DNA from: Nitrosospira sp. Nsp2
GTDB taxonomy: Bacteria > Pseudomonadota > Gammaproteobacteria > Burkholderiales > Nitrosomonadaceae
Assembly (NCBI RefSeq): GCF_003050965.1
Contig: NZ_QAOU01000004.1
Location: forward strand, 186,001-250,000
Length of the DNA: 64,000 nucleotides
Direction: 5' to 3'
In this document: positions 55,860 to 64,000 of the stretch, piece by piece
How the letters are laid out: each line of letters opens with the position of its first letter
Position numbering within the stretch: position 1 is the stretch's first letter
The notes under the pieces: generated by a model
What the model was told of the DNA's origin: nothing
The model's database searches: none
Seen by the model: only the letters and a program-made list of their open reading frames with translations
Translations under genes and position numbers: made by a program

Positions 55860-56868
55860 CCCGCTGGCAGAAACAACTCCTGGATTGCAAATGGATATGT
55901 CGGAAATTGATTTAATCCCTGGTGTGCGGCCGCTTCGCGGCGAGATGCGCGTGTACCAGCCAATGAGAAAATATACTTCCTGGCGCGCAGGCGGGGAAGC
56001 GGAACGCTTGTATATCCCCGCCGATCTGGCCGATTTTACCGAGTTCCTGCGCGGCTTGCCGCGCGATGAGCCGATATATGTTGTCGGACTCGGCAGTAAT
56101 CTGCTGGTGCGCGACGGTGGCGTGAGGGGCACCGTGGTGGTATTGCACGCGCGGCTTAATGGACTGCGGCTGGAGCGGCGGGATAAGGACGGGTCATTGA
56201 TCTACGCAGGGGCTGGCGTAGCCTGCGCAAAAGTAGCGCGGTTCGCTGCCCTGCACAGTTTGACAGGCGCGGAATTTCTTGCGGGCATCCCGGGTACGGT
56301 TGGGGGCGCCCTGGCAATGAATGCCGGGTGCTACGACGCCGAGACCTGGGAAATTGTCGAGCACGTGCAGACCCTCGGCCGGGACGGACAATTACGCACG
56401 CGAAAGGTCGGCGATTATGTGATCGCCTATCGGCACGTGGCGCTGAAGCATGGAGCGGGTTTAGGGAAGCAGAACGAGCAGATAACTGGAGATTCTCCAG
56501 GTGAGGAGTGGTTTGTGGGTGGATGGTTCAGACTGGCGAGCGGAGACGAGGGGGAATCGCGGCAGAAGATCAAAAATCTTCTCGCAATGCGTATCAATAG
56601 CCAGCCCTTAAACCTGCCCAATGCCGGCTCGGTGTTTCGCAATCCTTCCGGAGACTGGGCAGCCCGATTGATCGAGTCGTGCGGTTTAAAGGGCTTTCGT
56701 ATTGGCGGAGCAATGGTCTCGACCAAGCATGCGAACTTCATTGTCAACACCGGGGCCGCCTCGGCGGCAGATATCGAAGCGTTGATAGGGGCGGTGCGCA
56801 GCAAGGTGAAAGAGCAGACCGGGGTCGAGCTTGAACCGGAAGTGCGGATTATCGGATCGGTCGTATGA
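55843..56868 (+). CDS. murB: UDP-N-acetylenolpyruvoylglucosamine reductase MurB
   Basis: The 341-residue flavoenzyme reduces the enolpyruvyl group to make UDP-MurNAc. FAD-binding sequences are [25 protein letters not shown] and [16 protein letters not shown]. The catalytic Ser fits [10 protein letters not shown] (near residue 263) and a Glu lies in EPEVRIIGS at the C-terminus. The first 40 residues look poorly conserved. It starts inside murC. Confidence 0.94.
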   Translation: MKDRLDPLAETTPGLQMDMSEIDLIPGVRPLRGEMRVYQPMRKYTSWRAGGEAERLYIPADLADFTEFLRGLPRDEPIYVVGLGSNLLVRDGGVRGTVVVLHARLNGLRLERRDKDGSLIYAGAGVACAKVARFAALHSLTGAEFLAGIPGTVGGALAMNAGCYDAETWEIVEHVQTLGRDGQLRTRKVGDYVIAYRHVALKHGAGLGKQNEQITGDSPGEEWFVGGWFRLASGDEGESRQKIKNLLAMRINSQPLNLPNAGSVFRNPSGDWAARLIESCGLKGFRIGGAMVSTKHANFIVNTGAASAADIEALIGAVRSKVKEQTGVELEPEVRIIGSVV

Positions 56869-56916
56869 TGGTGCCGAGTTCACGATACCGCTCCTGTTTT
56901 GTCCAGGACGAACGAT

Positions 56917-57837
56917 ATGGAAAGTAATCGCAATTTTGGAAAAGTAGCTGTTCTGCTCGGGGGGCGCTCGGCTGAACGCGAGATCTCGCTCAAAAGCGGC
57001 CATGCTGTGCTGGGCGCCTTGCTGCGCTGTGGTGTCGATGCCCATCCATTTGACCCTTCCGAGCATCGTATGGAGGCGCTTCTGGAGCAGGGATTCAATC
57101 GGGTACATATTGCCTTGCATGGACGCTATGGCGAGGACGGCACTGTACAAGGCGCACTGGAACTCATGGGCGTCCCTTATACGGGTAGCGGCGTAATGGC
57201 GAGCGCACTGGCAATGGATAAATGGCGTACAAAACTGCTGTGGGAGGCTGCGGGGATAACCACTCCCCATCATATCCTGATTAACGAAGAGAGTGATTTT
57301 GGCAAGGTAGTAAAGGAGGTTGGCCTGCCCATGATCGTAAAGCCAGGGCGCGAGGGATCGACAATTGGCTTGAGCAAAGTGGAAGACGAAAAGGATTTAC
57401 CCGTCGCATGGCGCATTGCGGCGCAACATGACGCAATGGTACTTGCCGAACAGTTTATCGAGGGCACGGAACTGACCGCCGCGATTCTGGGAGATGTCGC
57501 GCTGCCTCTCGTCAGAATCGAAGTCGAAAGTGGATTATATGATTTCGAGGCGAAATATATTTCTGACCGGACCCAGTACTTCTGCCCCAGCGGTTTATCC
57601 AGCATCCAGGAGCAGGCGATTCAGGCGCTGGCGCTGCGTGCGCATCGCGTACTGGGTTGCGAGGGATGGAGCAGGGTCGACGTGATACTGGATAAGTCAG
57701 GACGGCCCTATTTTCTTGAGACTAACACGTCCCCCGGCATGACTGACCACAGCCTTGTGCCGATGGCGGCGAAAGCGGCCGGAATTTCATTCGATGAGTT
57801 AGTGCTTCAGATACTGGAGCTTGCACATGTGGGATAA
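56917..57837 (+). CDS. ddlB: D-alanine-D-alanine ligase DdlB
   Basis: The 306-residue ATP-grasp enzyme joins two D-alanines. The ATG at 56917 is preferred, with AGGA 8 bp upstream; TTG at 56899 gives only six more residues. [21 protein letters not shown] is the N-terminal part, [15 protein letters not shown] the substrate loop, and [14 protein letters not shown] with [12 protein letters not shown] the ATP-grasp core. [20 protein letters not shown] is near the end. Length matches E. coli DdlB. It overlaps ftsQ by 11 bp. Confidence 0.95.
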   Translation: MESNRNFGKVAVLLGGRSAEREISLKSGHAVLGALLRCGVDAHPFDPSEHRMEALLEQGFNRVHIALHGRYGEDGTVQGALELMGVPYTGSGVMASALAMDKWRTKLLWEAAGITTPHHILINEESDFGKVVKEVGLPMIVKPGREGSTIGLSKVEDEKDLPVAWRIAAQHDAMVLAEQFIEGTELTAAILGDVALPLVRIEVESGLYDFEAKYISDRTQYFCPSGLSSIQEQAIQALALRAHRVLGCEGWSRVDVILDKSGRPYFLETNTSPGMTDHSLVPMAAKAAGISFDELVLQILELAHVG

Positions 57838-58555
57838 CCATCAGGCACTTGATCTGATATCGAACGTGCTGATCGTCGCGGCTGCGCTGACGTCGGCTTA
57901 TTACATCAGCCAGTGGGCGGTGAATTTACCCGTTTTCCCTTTCAAGCAAATAGATATAAGCGGTAGCGATGGGGCTGGTGGCAAAGGCGGCAACGGTCGT
58001 AATGGCAGCTTAAGACACGTAACCCGAGAGCAAATCGAGACGGTCGTCCGCCACGAAGTCAAGGGAAATTTTTTTACGGTTGACCTGGACGCGTTGCGAA
58101 ACGCATTCACAAAGTTACCCTGGGTCCGGACCGCTGCCGTGCGGCGCATTTGGCCGCAGAGCCTGGAAGTGACGCTTGAGGAACATGTTGCGCTGGCGCG
58201 CTGGGGCAGCAGCGCAACAGTAAACGTGCATGGGGAGCTGTTTCATGCCGTCTCGGATGAGAAACTGCCGCTGTTTGAGGGTCCCGGCGACAGTCCGCTT
58301 GAAATGTTACGGCAGCACACTGTGTTTAGCGGATTACTGCAACCACTTCAACAGAGTATCCGGGAAATCAAGCTTTCCCCCCGCCGTGCCTGGCGGCTTC
58401 GTCTTGATAACGGAACCGTCGTAGAGCTTGGTCGAGAGCAGATGGAAGCCCGGTTGGAGCGGTACGTTCTAGTGTATCCCCGGAGCAGCGGACAATTAAA
58501 TCCACAACCCGGTTATGTGGATTTGCGTTATCCAAACGGCTTTGCGGTGCGATGA
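57827..58555 (+). CDS. ftsQ: Cell division protein FtsQ
   Basis: The 242-residue bitopic protein has a short cytoplasmic start, one membrane segment (about 10-30, [19 protein letters not shown]), a POTRA domain (about 45-115, ending [19 protein letters not shown]) and a beta domain. It recruits FtsL-FtsB to the divisome. The ATG at 57827 has GGAG 7 bp upstream; TTG at 57821 is less likely. A Gly/Asn-rich insert ([13 protein letters not shown]) lies before the POTRA domain. Confidence 0.91.
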   Translation: MWDNHQALDLISNVLIVAAALTSAYYISQWAVNLPVFPFKQIDISGSDGAGGKGGNGRNGSLRHVTREQIETVVRHEVKGNFFTVDLDALRNAFTKLPWVRTAAVRRIWPQSLEVTLEEHVALARWGSSATVNVHGELFHAVSDEKLPLFEGPGDSPLEMLRQHTVFSGLLQPLQQSIREIKLSPRRAWRLRLDNGTVVELGREQMEARLERYVLVYPRSSGQLNPQPGYVDLRYPNGFAVR

Positions 58556-58622
58556 ACGGGTGGCTTGCCAGCGAAACCCGGTCGGTTTATTGAATGCAGC
58601 AGATTTAAGGCTCTGGATGTAG

Positions 58623-59861
58623 ATGAGTAGAGGCAACGAAACAAAAAACCTGATTGTGGGCCTCGACATTGGCACATCAAAAATTGTGGCAATCGTCGCG
58701 GAAGTGAAACCCGAGGGAGGGTATGAGGTGATCGGCATGGGCAGTCACCCTTCCCGGGGTCTGAAGAAAGGCGTGGTCGTCAATATCGAAACGACAGTGA
58801 ATGCGATCCAGAGGGCATTGGAAGAGGCGGAGCTGATGGCGGACTGCAAAATTCGTGAGGTTTATACCGGCATTGCCGGCAGCCACATCAAGAGCTTCAA
58901 CTCGCATGGAATGGTGGCCATCAAGGACAAGGAAGTATCCCGGCAGGACGTCGAACGCGTAATGGAAACCGCGAAGGCAGTGAACATACTTAATGATCAG
59001 CAGGTTCTCCACGTCCTGAATCAGGAATTCATCATTGATGGGCAGGAGGATGTAAGAGAGCCCATCGGCATGAGCGGGATTCGACTGGAAGTAAAGGTGC
59101 ATATCGTGACAGGCGCCGTGTCCGCGGCGCAGAACATTATGAAATGCGTGCGCCGCTGCGGGCTCGAAGTACGCGATTTAGTGTTGCAGCCGCTGGCCTC
59201 GGCGATGGCCGTGCTATCCGAAGATGAAAAAGATCTGGGCGTCTGCCTGGTGGATATTGGTGGGGGCACCACGGATATCGCCGTGTTCACACACGGCGCG
59301 ATTCGCCATACGGCCGTGATCCCCATTGCCGGGGACCAGATCACCAACGATATCGCGATGGCGCTGCGGACCCCGACAAAGGACGCTGAGGATATCAAAT
59401 GCCGTTTTGGCTGCGCACTGCGGGGAATGGCAGACCCCCACGAAATGGTTGAAGTGGCGGGCGTGGGAGACCGCGGAACTCGGCAGCTTTCAAGACAAAC
59501 ATTGGCGGAAGTCATTGAGCCGCGCGTGGAAGAACTTTACTCAATGGTTCAGGCCGAACTGCGCCGCAGTGGTTTTGAGGAATTGCTTTCATCCGGGATC
59601 GTCATTACCGGCGGAAGCAGTTCCCTTCAGGGAATGGTGGAACTCGGTGAAGAGATATTCCATATGCCCGTACGGCTGGGTCTGCCGCACTACCACGGCA
59701 GTTTGGAAGAAGTCGTGCTCACGCCGCGTTGCTCTACCGGTATTGGCCTGATTGTGGCTGGCATGGAGCAGTTTCAGCGGCATCAGCACACAAGATTGCA
59801 GGGCAACTCTTTTAAGCGGATTTTGGAAAGGATGAGGAGTTGGTTTCAGGTTAATTTCTAA
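58623..59861 (+). CDS. ftsA: Cell division protein FtsA
   Basis: The 412-residue actin-like protein ties FtsZ to the membrane. Phosphate loop 1 is LIVGLDIGTSKIVAIV, and LVDIGGGTTDIAVF is phosphate loop 2. IVITGGSSSLQGMVEL is the adenosine motif, and the C-terminal amphipathic helix (FKRILERMRSWFQVNF) is the membrane anchor. It ends 125 bp before ftsZ. Confidence 0.96.
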   Translation: MSRGNETKNLIVGLDIGTSKIVAIVAEVKPEGGYEVIGMGSHPSRGLKKGVVVNIETTVNAIQRALEEAELMADCKIREVYTGIAGSHIKSFNSHGMVAIKDKEVSRQDVERVMETAKAVNILNDQQVLHVLNQEFIIDGQEDVREPIGMSGIRLEVKVHIVTGAVSAAQNIMKCVRRCGLEVRDLVLQPLASAMAVLSEDEKDLGVCLVDIGGGTTDIAVFTHGAIRHTAVIPIAGDQITNDIAMALRTPTKDAEDIKCRFGCALRGMADPHEMVEVAGVGDRGTRQLSRQTLAEVIEPRVEELYSMVQAELRRSGFEELLSSGIVITGGSSSLQGMVELGEEIFHMPVRLGLPHYHGSLEEVVLTPRCSTGIGLIVAGMEQFQRHQHTRLQGNSFKRILERMRSWFQVNF

Positions 59862-59882
59862 ACGCAGTCTACTTTGTGCAGG

Positions 59883-59917
59883 GGGCGGGTGAGGCCTTCG
59901 CATAGGGCGGGTGCGGC
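59883..59917 (+). repeat. GC-rich direct repeat between ftsA and ftsZ
   Basis: GGGCGGGTGAGGC (59883-59895) and GGGCGGGTGCGGC (59905-59917) differ at one base, with a 22-bp period. They lie in the leader of ftsZ, 70-100 bp upstream of its ATG. Function unknown. Confidence 0.6.
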
Positions 59918-59986
59918 GAGCGGGCAGAAACGGAAGGTTTGGATAGGTACGGATCAGTTGGTCCAATTTAATAAAGGAGAGGCGTC

Positions 59987-61150
59987 ATGTTCGAAATCAT
60001 GGACACACAAACACAGGAAGCGGTTATAAAAGTCATCGGTATCGGCGGTTGCGGCGGTAACGCGGTGGATCACATGATCCAGAATGGCGTGCAAGGCGTG
60101 GAATTCATTTGCGCGAATACCGATGCTCAAGCGCTGAAACGCAACCAGGCGCGTACTTTGCTGCAAATGGGGTCAGCGATCACGAAAGGGTTGGGGGCGG
60201 GCGCCGATCCTGAAGTTGGACGCAACGCAGCGCTGGAAGATCGCGACCGCATTGCCGAGTTGATTGAAGGGGCGGACATGCTGTTTATAACCGCCGGAAT
60301 GGGGGGCGGGACCGGTACAGGGGCCGCACCCGTGGTCGCGCAGGTGGCTAAGGAGCTCGGCATTCTGACGGTAGCGGTAGTCACCAAACCGTTCTCGTTC
60401 GAAGGACGGCGTCTGAAGGCGGCCCAGGTCGGCATGGATGCATTGTCCCAACATGTAGATTCGTTGATTGTGATCCCCAACGATAAGCTGATGAGCGTGC
60501 TTGGCGAGGATATCAGCATGCTGGACGCGTTTAAGGCCGCGAATAACGTGTTGTATGGCGCAGTGGCCGGCATCGCCGAGGTCATCAACTGCCCGGGCTT
60601 GGTTAACGTCGATTTTGCCGACGTAAAAACCGTGATGTCAGAGATGGGGATGGCAATGATGGGCTCCGCATTTGCCGCGGGCCCCGGTCGCGCACGCGCG
60701 GCTGCGGAACAGGCGGTTGCCAGTCCCCTTCTGGAGGACGTAAATCTTTCGGGTGCACGAGGAATATTGGTCAATATTACCGCGAGCTCGGCAATGAAGA
60801 TGCGGGAGGTCCACGACGTGATGAGTACCATCAAGGACTTCACCGCCGAAGACGCGACCGTGATAGTCGGCACGGTCATCGATGAGAATATGCAGGAAAA
60901 TCTGCGGGTGACTATGGTGGCGACAGGGCTGGGAGGCGTAGTCAATCGCGCCCAGTCCAAGCCGTTTAGCGTCGTTCACACCCGCACAGGGACGGATAAC
61001 GCGTTTGCAGATGGCATGAATTGGAAAGATCTCGATGCCCCAGCCTCGTTTCGGACACCCAGGCGGCGTGATGCAACCATTGAGGCGATGAAACAATCCG
61101 GCGTGGATGTATTGGATATTCCAGCCTTCCTGAGGAAGCAGGCCGACTAG
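59987..61150 (+). CDS. ftsZ: Cell division GTPase FtsZ
   Basis: The 387-residue tubulin-like GTPase makes the Z ring. The tubulin signature GGGTGTG is at 106-112, and IKVIGIGGCGGNAVDHM near the N-terminus is the other nucleotide-binding loop; the T7 loop has NVDFADVKTVM. The C-terminal peptide DIPAFLRKQAD, which binds FtsA and others, is intact. The ATG has AAAGGAGAGG upstream, an excellent ribosome-binding site. It is the last gene of the dcw cluster. Confidence 0.97.
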   Translation: MFEIMDTQTQEAVIKVIGIGGCGGNAVDHMIQNGVQGVEFICANTDAQALKRNQARTLLQMGSAITKGLGAGADPEVGRNAALEDRDRIAELIEGADMLFITAGMGGGTGTGAAPVVAQVAKELGILTVAVVTKPFSFEGRRLKAAQVGMDALSQHVDSLIVIPNDKLMSVLGEDISMLDAFKAANNVLYGAVAGIAEVINCPGLVNVDFADVKTVMSEMGMAMMGSAFAAGPGRARAAAEQAVASPLLEDVNLSGARGILVNITASSAMKMREVHDVMSTIKDFTAEDATVIVGTVIDENMQENLRVTMVATGLGGVVNRAQSKPFSVVHTRTGTDNAFADGMNWKDLDAPASFRTPRRRDATIEAMKQSGVDVLDIPAFLRKQAD

Positions 61151-61262
61151 AATCAGTATGAGCGGTTGTTTGCAGCCGCGTAGCGGTTAGCGGAAGGTGA
61201 TGAATGTCGGCCGCGGGGTCGCTTGCGTTTTCGTGTCGGGATGAGTTCTTGACGCGATAGGC

Positions 61263-61718
61263 TTACTCCGGACTCTTGGCTTGCCGTTTCAGTAATCTTG
61301 CAACCGCGGTTCTTAAGGGCGATGGGGGCAACGCTACGACAAGATTAGCCAGGCTTTCGACGCCTGCCCGGCCCATCTGGCGTGTTTTTACCGTTACATC
61401 AGGCTCGATAGTACTATGGTAATTTGCTTGCACCGCAATCCGAATTGCAGTAACCTCATAACCCCGCGCCCGAAATTTTAATAATAACGAGGGCAGCATT
61501 TGCCTGAGCTTTGCTGCAATTGCGCCGTTTCGGGCGTATATGGTCAAGTCTCCGTCAACGAACGCGCCTAAGGCGCTGCGCTGAGCCAGTTGAGGCGGGG
61601 CAATTTTCATGAATACCTGTTGCATCGCGATAAGCTTGTCTGTCGAGTTAAACACCCGTTGATGCTCGGGCGTCAGCCTCAAGGACCCGAGGTAAAAGTT
61701 GATTTTGCGCGCGGCCAT
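61263..61718 (-). CDS. DciA-like (DUF721) protein
   Basis: The 151-residue protein fits the DUF721/DciA family, whose members help load the replicative helicase in bacteria without DnaC. Typical stretches are FVDGDLTIYARNGAIAAKLR and QMLPSLLLKFRARGYEV. The family is often found just before secA. It faces away from the M23 gene with 26 bp between the two starts. The gap to ftsZ (61151-61262) holds no gene, so lpxC is absent here. Confidence 0.8.
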   Translation of the reverse strand: MAARKINFYLGSLRLTPEHQRVFNSTDKLIAMQQVFMKIAPPQLAQRSALGAFVDGDLTIYARNGAIAAKLRQMLPSLLLKFRARGYEVTAIRIAVQANYHSTIEPDVTVKTRQMGRAGVESLANLVVALPPSPLRTAVARLLKRQAKSPE

Positions 61719-61744
61719 GGCTGAATCATAATTTAGGGAATGAG

Positions 61745-62662
61745 ATGAATATTATTCTAATTTCCAACAATTTGGCAAAAGCCAGAACTCTGACCTTAAC
61801 AACGAAGCATTTTGTATTGCTGGCAGCGGCATTCATTTCGTCTTCCGTGTTATTGGCGATGGGGTTGAATTATCTCTCCCTGCGCTATGCTGACAAACTC
61901 GATAGTCCCACGTTCAGGTCGCTTGTTCTAAGCGTACATCAGGAAGAGCATCAGAAAGCCCAGTCTTATTTGCGCGATAGTTTGAATGCAATGGCTATCA
62001 GGATGGGCCAGATGCAGGCGCAACTGTTGCGTCTTGATTCCGTAGGCGCGCGCTTGGCAGAGTTGTCCGGCATGAAGCCACAGGAATTCTTGTTCAATCA
62101 AAGCCCGGGGCAGGGCGGAGCGCACCCCACTCTTCCGACTCAAGATCTGTCGTTTGTAGAGATGGGCAATAAAATCCAGGAGTTGTCTGCTATTTTAGAT
62201 GACCGTAGCGACAAGCTCGGCGCACTGGATTCGGTCTTGATGCAGGACAGGCTCAAGAAGAAGATGCTTCCCTCCGTGATGCCGATCGAGGCAAAGTGGT
62301 ACTCCTCCGGATTTGGAGTGCGCATCGATCCTTTCACAGGACGTAGCGCGTTTCATGAGGGGGTTGATTTTATGGCCACGACGGGAACTCCGATTGTGGT
62401 TGCGGCGAGTGGCGTGGTGGTGTATTCCGACTACCATCCCGAATATGGTAATATGATCGATGTTGACCACGGTAATGAGTTCGTCAGTAGGTACGCGCAT
62501 GCTTCCAGGCGCTTGGTCAAAGTCGGCCAGGTAGTGGTGCGGGGACAGAAAATTGCAGAGGTGGGCAGCACTGGCCGTTCTACCGGTCCGCATTTGCATT
62601 TTGAAGTCAGGCACAGGGGCTTACCGCAAAATCCATCCCGATTCTTGAAGATGCCCGGTTGA
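61745..62662 (+). CDS. M23-family metallopeptidase (LytM-type)
   Basis: The 305-residue protein has a short cytoplasmic end, a membrane segment (about 23-43, FVLLAAAFISSSVLLAMGL), a coiled-coil-like region (60-150) and a C-terminal M23 domain. Zinc motifs are H204-x3-D208 (FHEGVDF) and H283-x-H285 (PHLHFEV), both complete, so it may cleave peptidoglycan cross-links; related membrane-anchored family members sit next to secA in beta-proteobacteria. Its substrate and role in division are inferred. A terminator follows after 19 bp. Confidence 0.88.
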   Translation: MNIILISNNLAKARTLTLTTKHFVLLAAAFISSSVLLAMGLNYLSLRYADKLDSPTFRSLVLSVHQEEHQKAQSYLRDSLNAMAIRMGQMQAQLLRLDSVGARLAELSGMKPQEFLFNQSPGQGGAHPTLPTQDLSFVEMGNKIQELSAILDDRSDKLGALDSVLMQDRLKKKMLPSVMPIEAKWYSSGFGVRIDPFTGRSAFHEGVDFMATTGTPIVVAASGVVVYSDYHPEYGNMIDVDHGNEFVSRYAHASRRLVKVGQVVVRGQKIAEVGSTGRSTGPHLHFEVRHRGLPQNPSRFLKMPG

Positions 62663-62681
62663 GCCGGATGAATACTCTGCG

Positions 62682-62716
62682 GGGGTGAGGCCAAAAACCT
62701 CACCCCTTATTTTTTG
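62682..62716 (+). terminator. Rho-independent terminator after the M23 gene
   Basis: GGGGTGAGG (62682-62690) and CCTCACCCC (62698-62706) form a perfect 9-bp stem with a seven-base loop, followed by TTATTTTTT. It separates the M23 gene from secA, so secA must have its own promoter after it. Confidence 0.92.
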
Positions 62717-62745
62717 GACGTCGTTTAATTGAATATTCCGATTTC

Positions 62746-64000
62746 ATGCTGAACAATTTGTTAAAGAAAGTCTTCGGAAGCCGTAACGATAGGCTGATCA
62801 AACAATATTTCCAGTCTGTTGCAACAATCAACGCGCTGGAGGGCAAAACTGCGTCCCTTACGGATGCAGAGCTGCGCGCAAAGACCGAAGAGTTCAAACA
62901 ACGCATCACCGACGGCACAAGCCTCGATGCTCTTTTGCCGGAAGCGTTCGCGGTCGTGCGCGAGGCGAGCAAACGTGTTTTAAACATGCGCCACTTCGAC
63001 GTGCAGTTGATCGGAGGCATGGTGCTACATAACGGCAGAATTGCCGAAATGAGAACAGGCGAAGGTAAGACATTGATGGCGACTTTGCCGGTATATCTCA
63101 ATGCGCTGGCTGGCAAGGGCGTTCACCTTGTCACGGTCAACGATTACCTCGCCAAGCGGGATGCGGAATGGATGGGGCGCATATACCAATTTCTTGGTAT
63201 CAGCGTTGGGGTAGTCCTTTCGCAGATGGACCATGGCGACAAGCAGGCTGCGTACTCCGCTGGCATTACCTACGGCACCAATAACGAATTTGGCTTCGAT
63301 TACCTGCGGGACAATATGGTCAGCCATCCTGTCGAGCGGGTGCAACGCATGCTCAACTACGCCATCGTTGATGAGGTAGATTCAATTTTGATTGACGAGG
63401 CGCGCACGCCCTTGATCATATCAGGCCAGGCGGAAGGCAATACCGACGTGTACGTGCGCATGAACACGCTCATTCCTAAACTTGTCCGGCAGGAAACCGA
63501 GAAAGGCGTCGGCGACTTCAGTGTCGACGAAAAGGCCCAGCAGGTGCTATTGAGCGAGGCAGGGTTCGAACACGCGGAGAAATTGCTTACCCAAAGCGGC
63601 TTGCTCGCGCGGGGCACCAGCCTGTACGACCCCGCAAACATCAACCTCGTCCATCATCTTTACGCCGCATTGCGCGCGCACGCATTGTTCCTGCGCGATC
63701 AGCATTACGTAGTACAGAATGGCGAAGTGGTGATCGTTGACGAATTTACTGGCCGGCTCATGTCGGGAAGGCGCTGGTCCGAAGGGTTGCATCAGGCAGT
63801 GGAAGCCAAAGAAGGGGTCCCGATCCAGAAAGAGAATCAGACCCTGGCCTCCATCACTTTCCAGAATTATTTTCGCATGTACCAGAAGTTGGCCGGCATG
63901 ACGGGAACGGCGGACACGGAGGCTTACGAATTCCAGCAGATTTATGGGCTGGAAACCGTCATTATTCCAACGCATCGTGACATGGTACGGATTGACAGGA
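62746..64000 (+). CDS. secA: Preprotein translocase ATPase SecA, N-terminal part
   Basis: The gene starts at the ATG at 62746 ([20 protein letters not shown]) and runs off the end of the window after 418 codons, about 45% of a normal SecA. Walker A is MRTGEGKT (102-109), the same numbering as in E. coli, and the DEAD-like Walker B region reads [20 protein letters not shown] near 210. SecA pushes unfolded preproteins through SecYEG. A terminator separates it from the upstream gene. Confidence 0.97.
   Translation, partial: MLNNLLKKVFGSRNDRLIKQYFQSVATINALEGKTASLTDAELRAKTEEFKQRITDGTSLDALLPEAFAVVREASKRVLNMRHFDVQLIGGMVLHNGRIAEMRTGEGKTLMATLPVYLNALAGKGVHLVTVNDYLAKRDAEWMGRIYQFLGISVGVVLSQMDHGDKQAAYSAGITYGTNNEFGFDYLRDNMVSHPVERVQRMLNYAIVDEVDSILIDEARTPLIISGQAEGNTDVYVRMNTLIPKLVRQETEKGVGDFSVDEKAQQVLLSEAGFEHAEKLLTQSGLLARGTSLYDPANINLVHHLYAALRAHALFLRDQHYVVQNGEVVIVDEFTGRLMSGRRWSEGLHQAVEAKEGVPIQKENQTLASITFQNYFRMYQKLAGMTGTADTEAYEFQQIYGLETVIIPTHRDMVRIDR

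Noticed and set aside
1-64000. CRISPR arrays, tRNA and rRNA genes, insertion sequences
   Set aside because: None was recognised by eye; a dedicated search could still find a short tRNA.

Overview
This 64 kb window looks like chromosomal DNA from a Betaproteobacterium, most likely of the Nitrosomonadales (Nitrosospira-like). The grounds are the gene families, the gene order around the cell-wall cluster and the exosortase A type exopolysaccharide locus. The genus is an inference from overall resemblance: no rRNA or ammonia-oxidation gene lies in the window. I saw no tRNA, rRNA, insertion sequence, prophage or CRISPR array. Coding density is high, and several start codons are GTG or TTG.

Layout. 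(1) 1-8.6 kb: the end of a COG3146 acetyltransferase-like gene and a zinc-ribbon Nudix hydrolase. A leftward run follows with tsaE, amiC (septal amidase) and a MacAB-like exporter (adaptor, ATPase, two FtsX-type permeases), then a divergent queG. (2) 9.1-23.3 kb: an exosortase A (XrtA/EpsH) exopolysaccharide locus in near-canonical order. It holds export lipoprotein, chain-length determinant, tyrosine autokinase, outer-membrane protein, AAA ATPase, polysaccharide deacetylase, FemAB-like protein, glycosyltransferase, XrtA-EpsI fusion, second glycosyltransferase and asparagine-synthase-like amidotransferase. (3) 23.4-31.6 kb: an accessory cassette with a second deacetylase, a GNAT/FemAB-like protein, a TylF-type methyltransferase, an FkbH-like HAD protein with an unusual five-cysteine N-terminus, a double VanZ membrane protein and a secreted beta-helix protein. 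This is the least understood part and my candidate for an undescribed modification system. (4) 31.7-34.9 kb: a metal (probably zinc) uptake unit with a Fur/Zur-type regulator behind a perfect palindrome, a small DUF2946-like protein and a ZnuD-like TonB receptor. (5) 35-42.5 kb: lolC-lolD, a DUF2062 protein, comEC and relA. (6) 42.9-61.2 kb: a complete dcw cluster from mraZ to ftsZ, with a MraZ box of three GTGGG repeats at its promoter. (7) 61.3-64 kb: a DciA-like gene, an M23 peptidase, a strong terminator and the start of secA. lpxC, often next to ftsZ in relatives, is not here.

How the genes work together: the XrtA locus should make, export and modify an exopolysaccharide and process PEP-CTERM proteins, but no PEP-CTERM substrate, PrsK/PrsR regulator or initiating sugar transferase is in the window. 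The dcw genes make lipid II and the divisome, and AmiC and the M23 protein act on the same peptidoglycan at division. All function calls come from reading the protein sequences. No database search was run.
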